This document shows positions 5,219 to 5,798 of a DNA stretch of 5,798 bases, piece after piece. Origin of the DNA: Clostridia bacterium (lineage in GTDB: Bacteria > Bacillota > Clostridia > Christensenellales > UBA1242). A model generated the notes under the pieces. That model was not told the DNA's origin and ran no database searches. It worked only from the letters and a program-made list of their open reading frames with translations. The position numbers and the translations under genes are program-made. The stretch spans positions 1 through 5,798 of the forward strand of contig JALOBO010000095.1 in assembly GCA_023228225.1 (NCBI GenBank). Direction: 5' to 3'. Every line of letters starts with the position of its first letter. Position 1 is the first letter of the stretch.

Positions 5219-5494
5219 TCAAACAACGTCCTTGATTTTATACAACACTACCCATCTGCGCATTTTATCGTTTACATCAATAACGTATTTAACATCCGAT
5301 GTTGGATATAATTTTTCACATTCATTAACAGCTTCTTTTGCAAGGTCTACACCTTCACCAAGTTTAAAACTTTTATAACCAAGTTTTAAATATGTTTCAA
5401 CTGTAAATTCAAAAGCATGCTCATACCACAAAGTGTCTGTTTTTTCTGTCATATTGTTACCTTTTTTAAATTTTGAAATTAATTCATTAATCAT
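5219..5494 (-). CDS. Small protein with the repeated unnamed domain (paralogue B)
   Basis: 91 residues if started at ATG 5494, whose first bases overlap the TGA of the upstream gene (ATGA), a classic coupled junction. An inner ATG at 5452 (MTEKTD) has AAGG 7 nt ahead and would give 77 residues, closer in length to the paralogues; either may be used. The domain runs VETYLKLGYKSFKLGEG, then a helix with AKEAVNECEKLYP, then strands closing with RRWVVLYKI. It aligns with the 5491-5751 and 3820-4185 products: Y..(G)(Y/W), FxxG.G, an A..xC...(H/Y)P centre and W(A/V)(V/M)(L/F)YK at the end. No membrane segment and no catalytic motif are visible. The function is unknown; adjacency to another copy suggests local duplication followed by deep divergence. 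Confidence 0.8.
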   Translation of the reverse strand: MINELISKFKKGNNMTEKTDTLWYEHAFEFTVETYLKLGYKSFKLGEGVDLAKEAVNECEKLYPTSDVKYVIDVNDKMRRWVVLYKIKDVV

Positions 5495-5751
5495 TTTAAA
5501 TTATACCTTTTCACAATAGTTGGTTTATAAACCCCTAAAATTTTATAAAACATAGCCCATTCGCATTCATCATCCAAATCATGCGTTGTCACATTATCAC
5601 GAATATGCATGACGAAGGCTTTTGGGTGTTCTTTTCGACAAACAGTGTATGCGTTTTCTAAACGTTCCACCCCTCTTCCGGTTGTTACAAAAATCCAACC
5701 ATCACCTTTATAGATTTCAATTTGTTCAAGTAATGATGGAGTGTTATTCAT
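5491..5751 (-). CDS. Small protein with the repeated unnamed domain (paralogue A)
   Basis: 86 residues from ATG 5751. The domain covers nearly the whole protein: EQIEIYKGDGWIFVTTGRG, a helix ERLENAYTVCRKEHPKA, strand FVMHIRDN, then DECEWAMFYKI. It is the clearest copy of the three-member family in the window. The start is uncertain. GTG at 5754 precedes the ATG, no strong SD is seen, and the frame stays open to the right edge (15 further codons ending LLEETEVV), so the gene may be longer than shown. Its TGA overlaps the ATG of the next gene. The predicted mixed alpha/beta fold with a closing Trp/Tyr-rich strand could serve binding of a protein or nucleic acid, but that is a guess, and I do not recognise a named family. 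Confidence 0.8.
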   Translation of the reverse strand: MNNTPSLLEQIEIYKGDGWIFVTTGRGVERLENAYTVCRKEHPKAFVMHIRDNVTTHDLDDECEWAMFYKILGVYKPTIVKRYNLK

Positions 5752-5798
5752 CACAACTTCAGTTTCTTCAAGTAAATCTTGTAAAATATCTATAATGG

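Overview
The window is AT-rich, compact and coded almost entirely on the minus strand. It reads best as part of an archaeal tailed-virus or provirus genome. Three observations point to archaea. TATA-like boxes lie about 20-30 nt upstream of start codons that lack a Shine-Dalgarno (SD) site (nrdJ and the zinc-ribbon nuclease gene). A TATA-like box sits 23 nt before the tRNA gene, which encodes no CCA end. SD-like sites appear mainly on coupled or downstream genes. This is an inference: a bacterial phage is not excluded, and no structural phage gene is present to settle it.

Layout from left to right. (1) 1-1508: the N-terminal 502 codons of a class II (adenosylcobalamin-dependent) ribonucleotide reductase, NrdJ, running off the left edge. 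(2) 1509-1787: a non-coding gap holding the nrdJ promoter and a small hairpin. (3) 1788-3485: a 565-residue protein built from six zinc-ribbon repeats of exactly 70 residues, with a PD-(D/E)xK-like nuclease domain between repeats 2 and 3. (4) 3642-4185: two tightly coupled small genes behind a promoter that lies inside a perfect 12-bp-arm palindrome. (5) 4299-4372: a plus-strand tRNA with a CAU anticodon and its own TATA-like box, followed by hairpins. (6) 4505-5751: four small minus-strand genes with overlapping or abutting junctions, ending in a hairpin plus an 11-T tract that probably terminates transcription.

How the parts may work together. NrdJ would supply deoxynucleotides for replication, a common viral function. 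The repeat nuclease beside it resembles a free-standing mobile endonuclease, although its role is inferred only from domains and position. Three of the small proteins (3820-4185, 5219-5494 and 5491-5751) are diverged copies of one unnamed domain. Two small-gene promoters share a 21-nt element (19 of 21 identical) around TTTAAATATA, which suggests common control of the small-gene units. One 58-residue gene (3642-3818) was found only by reading the minus strand directly.
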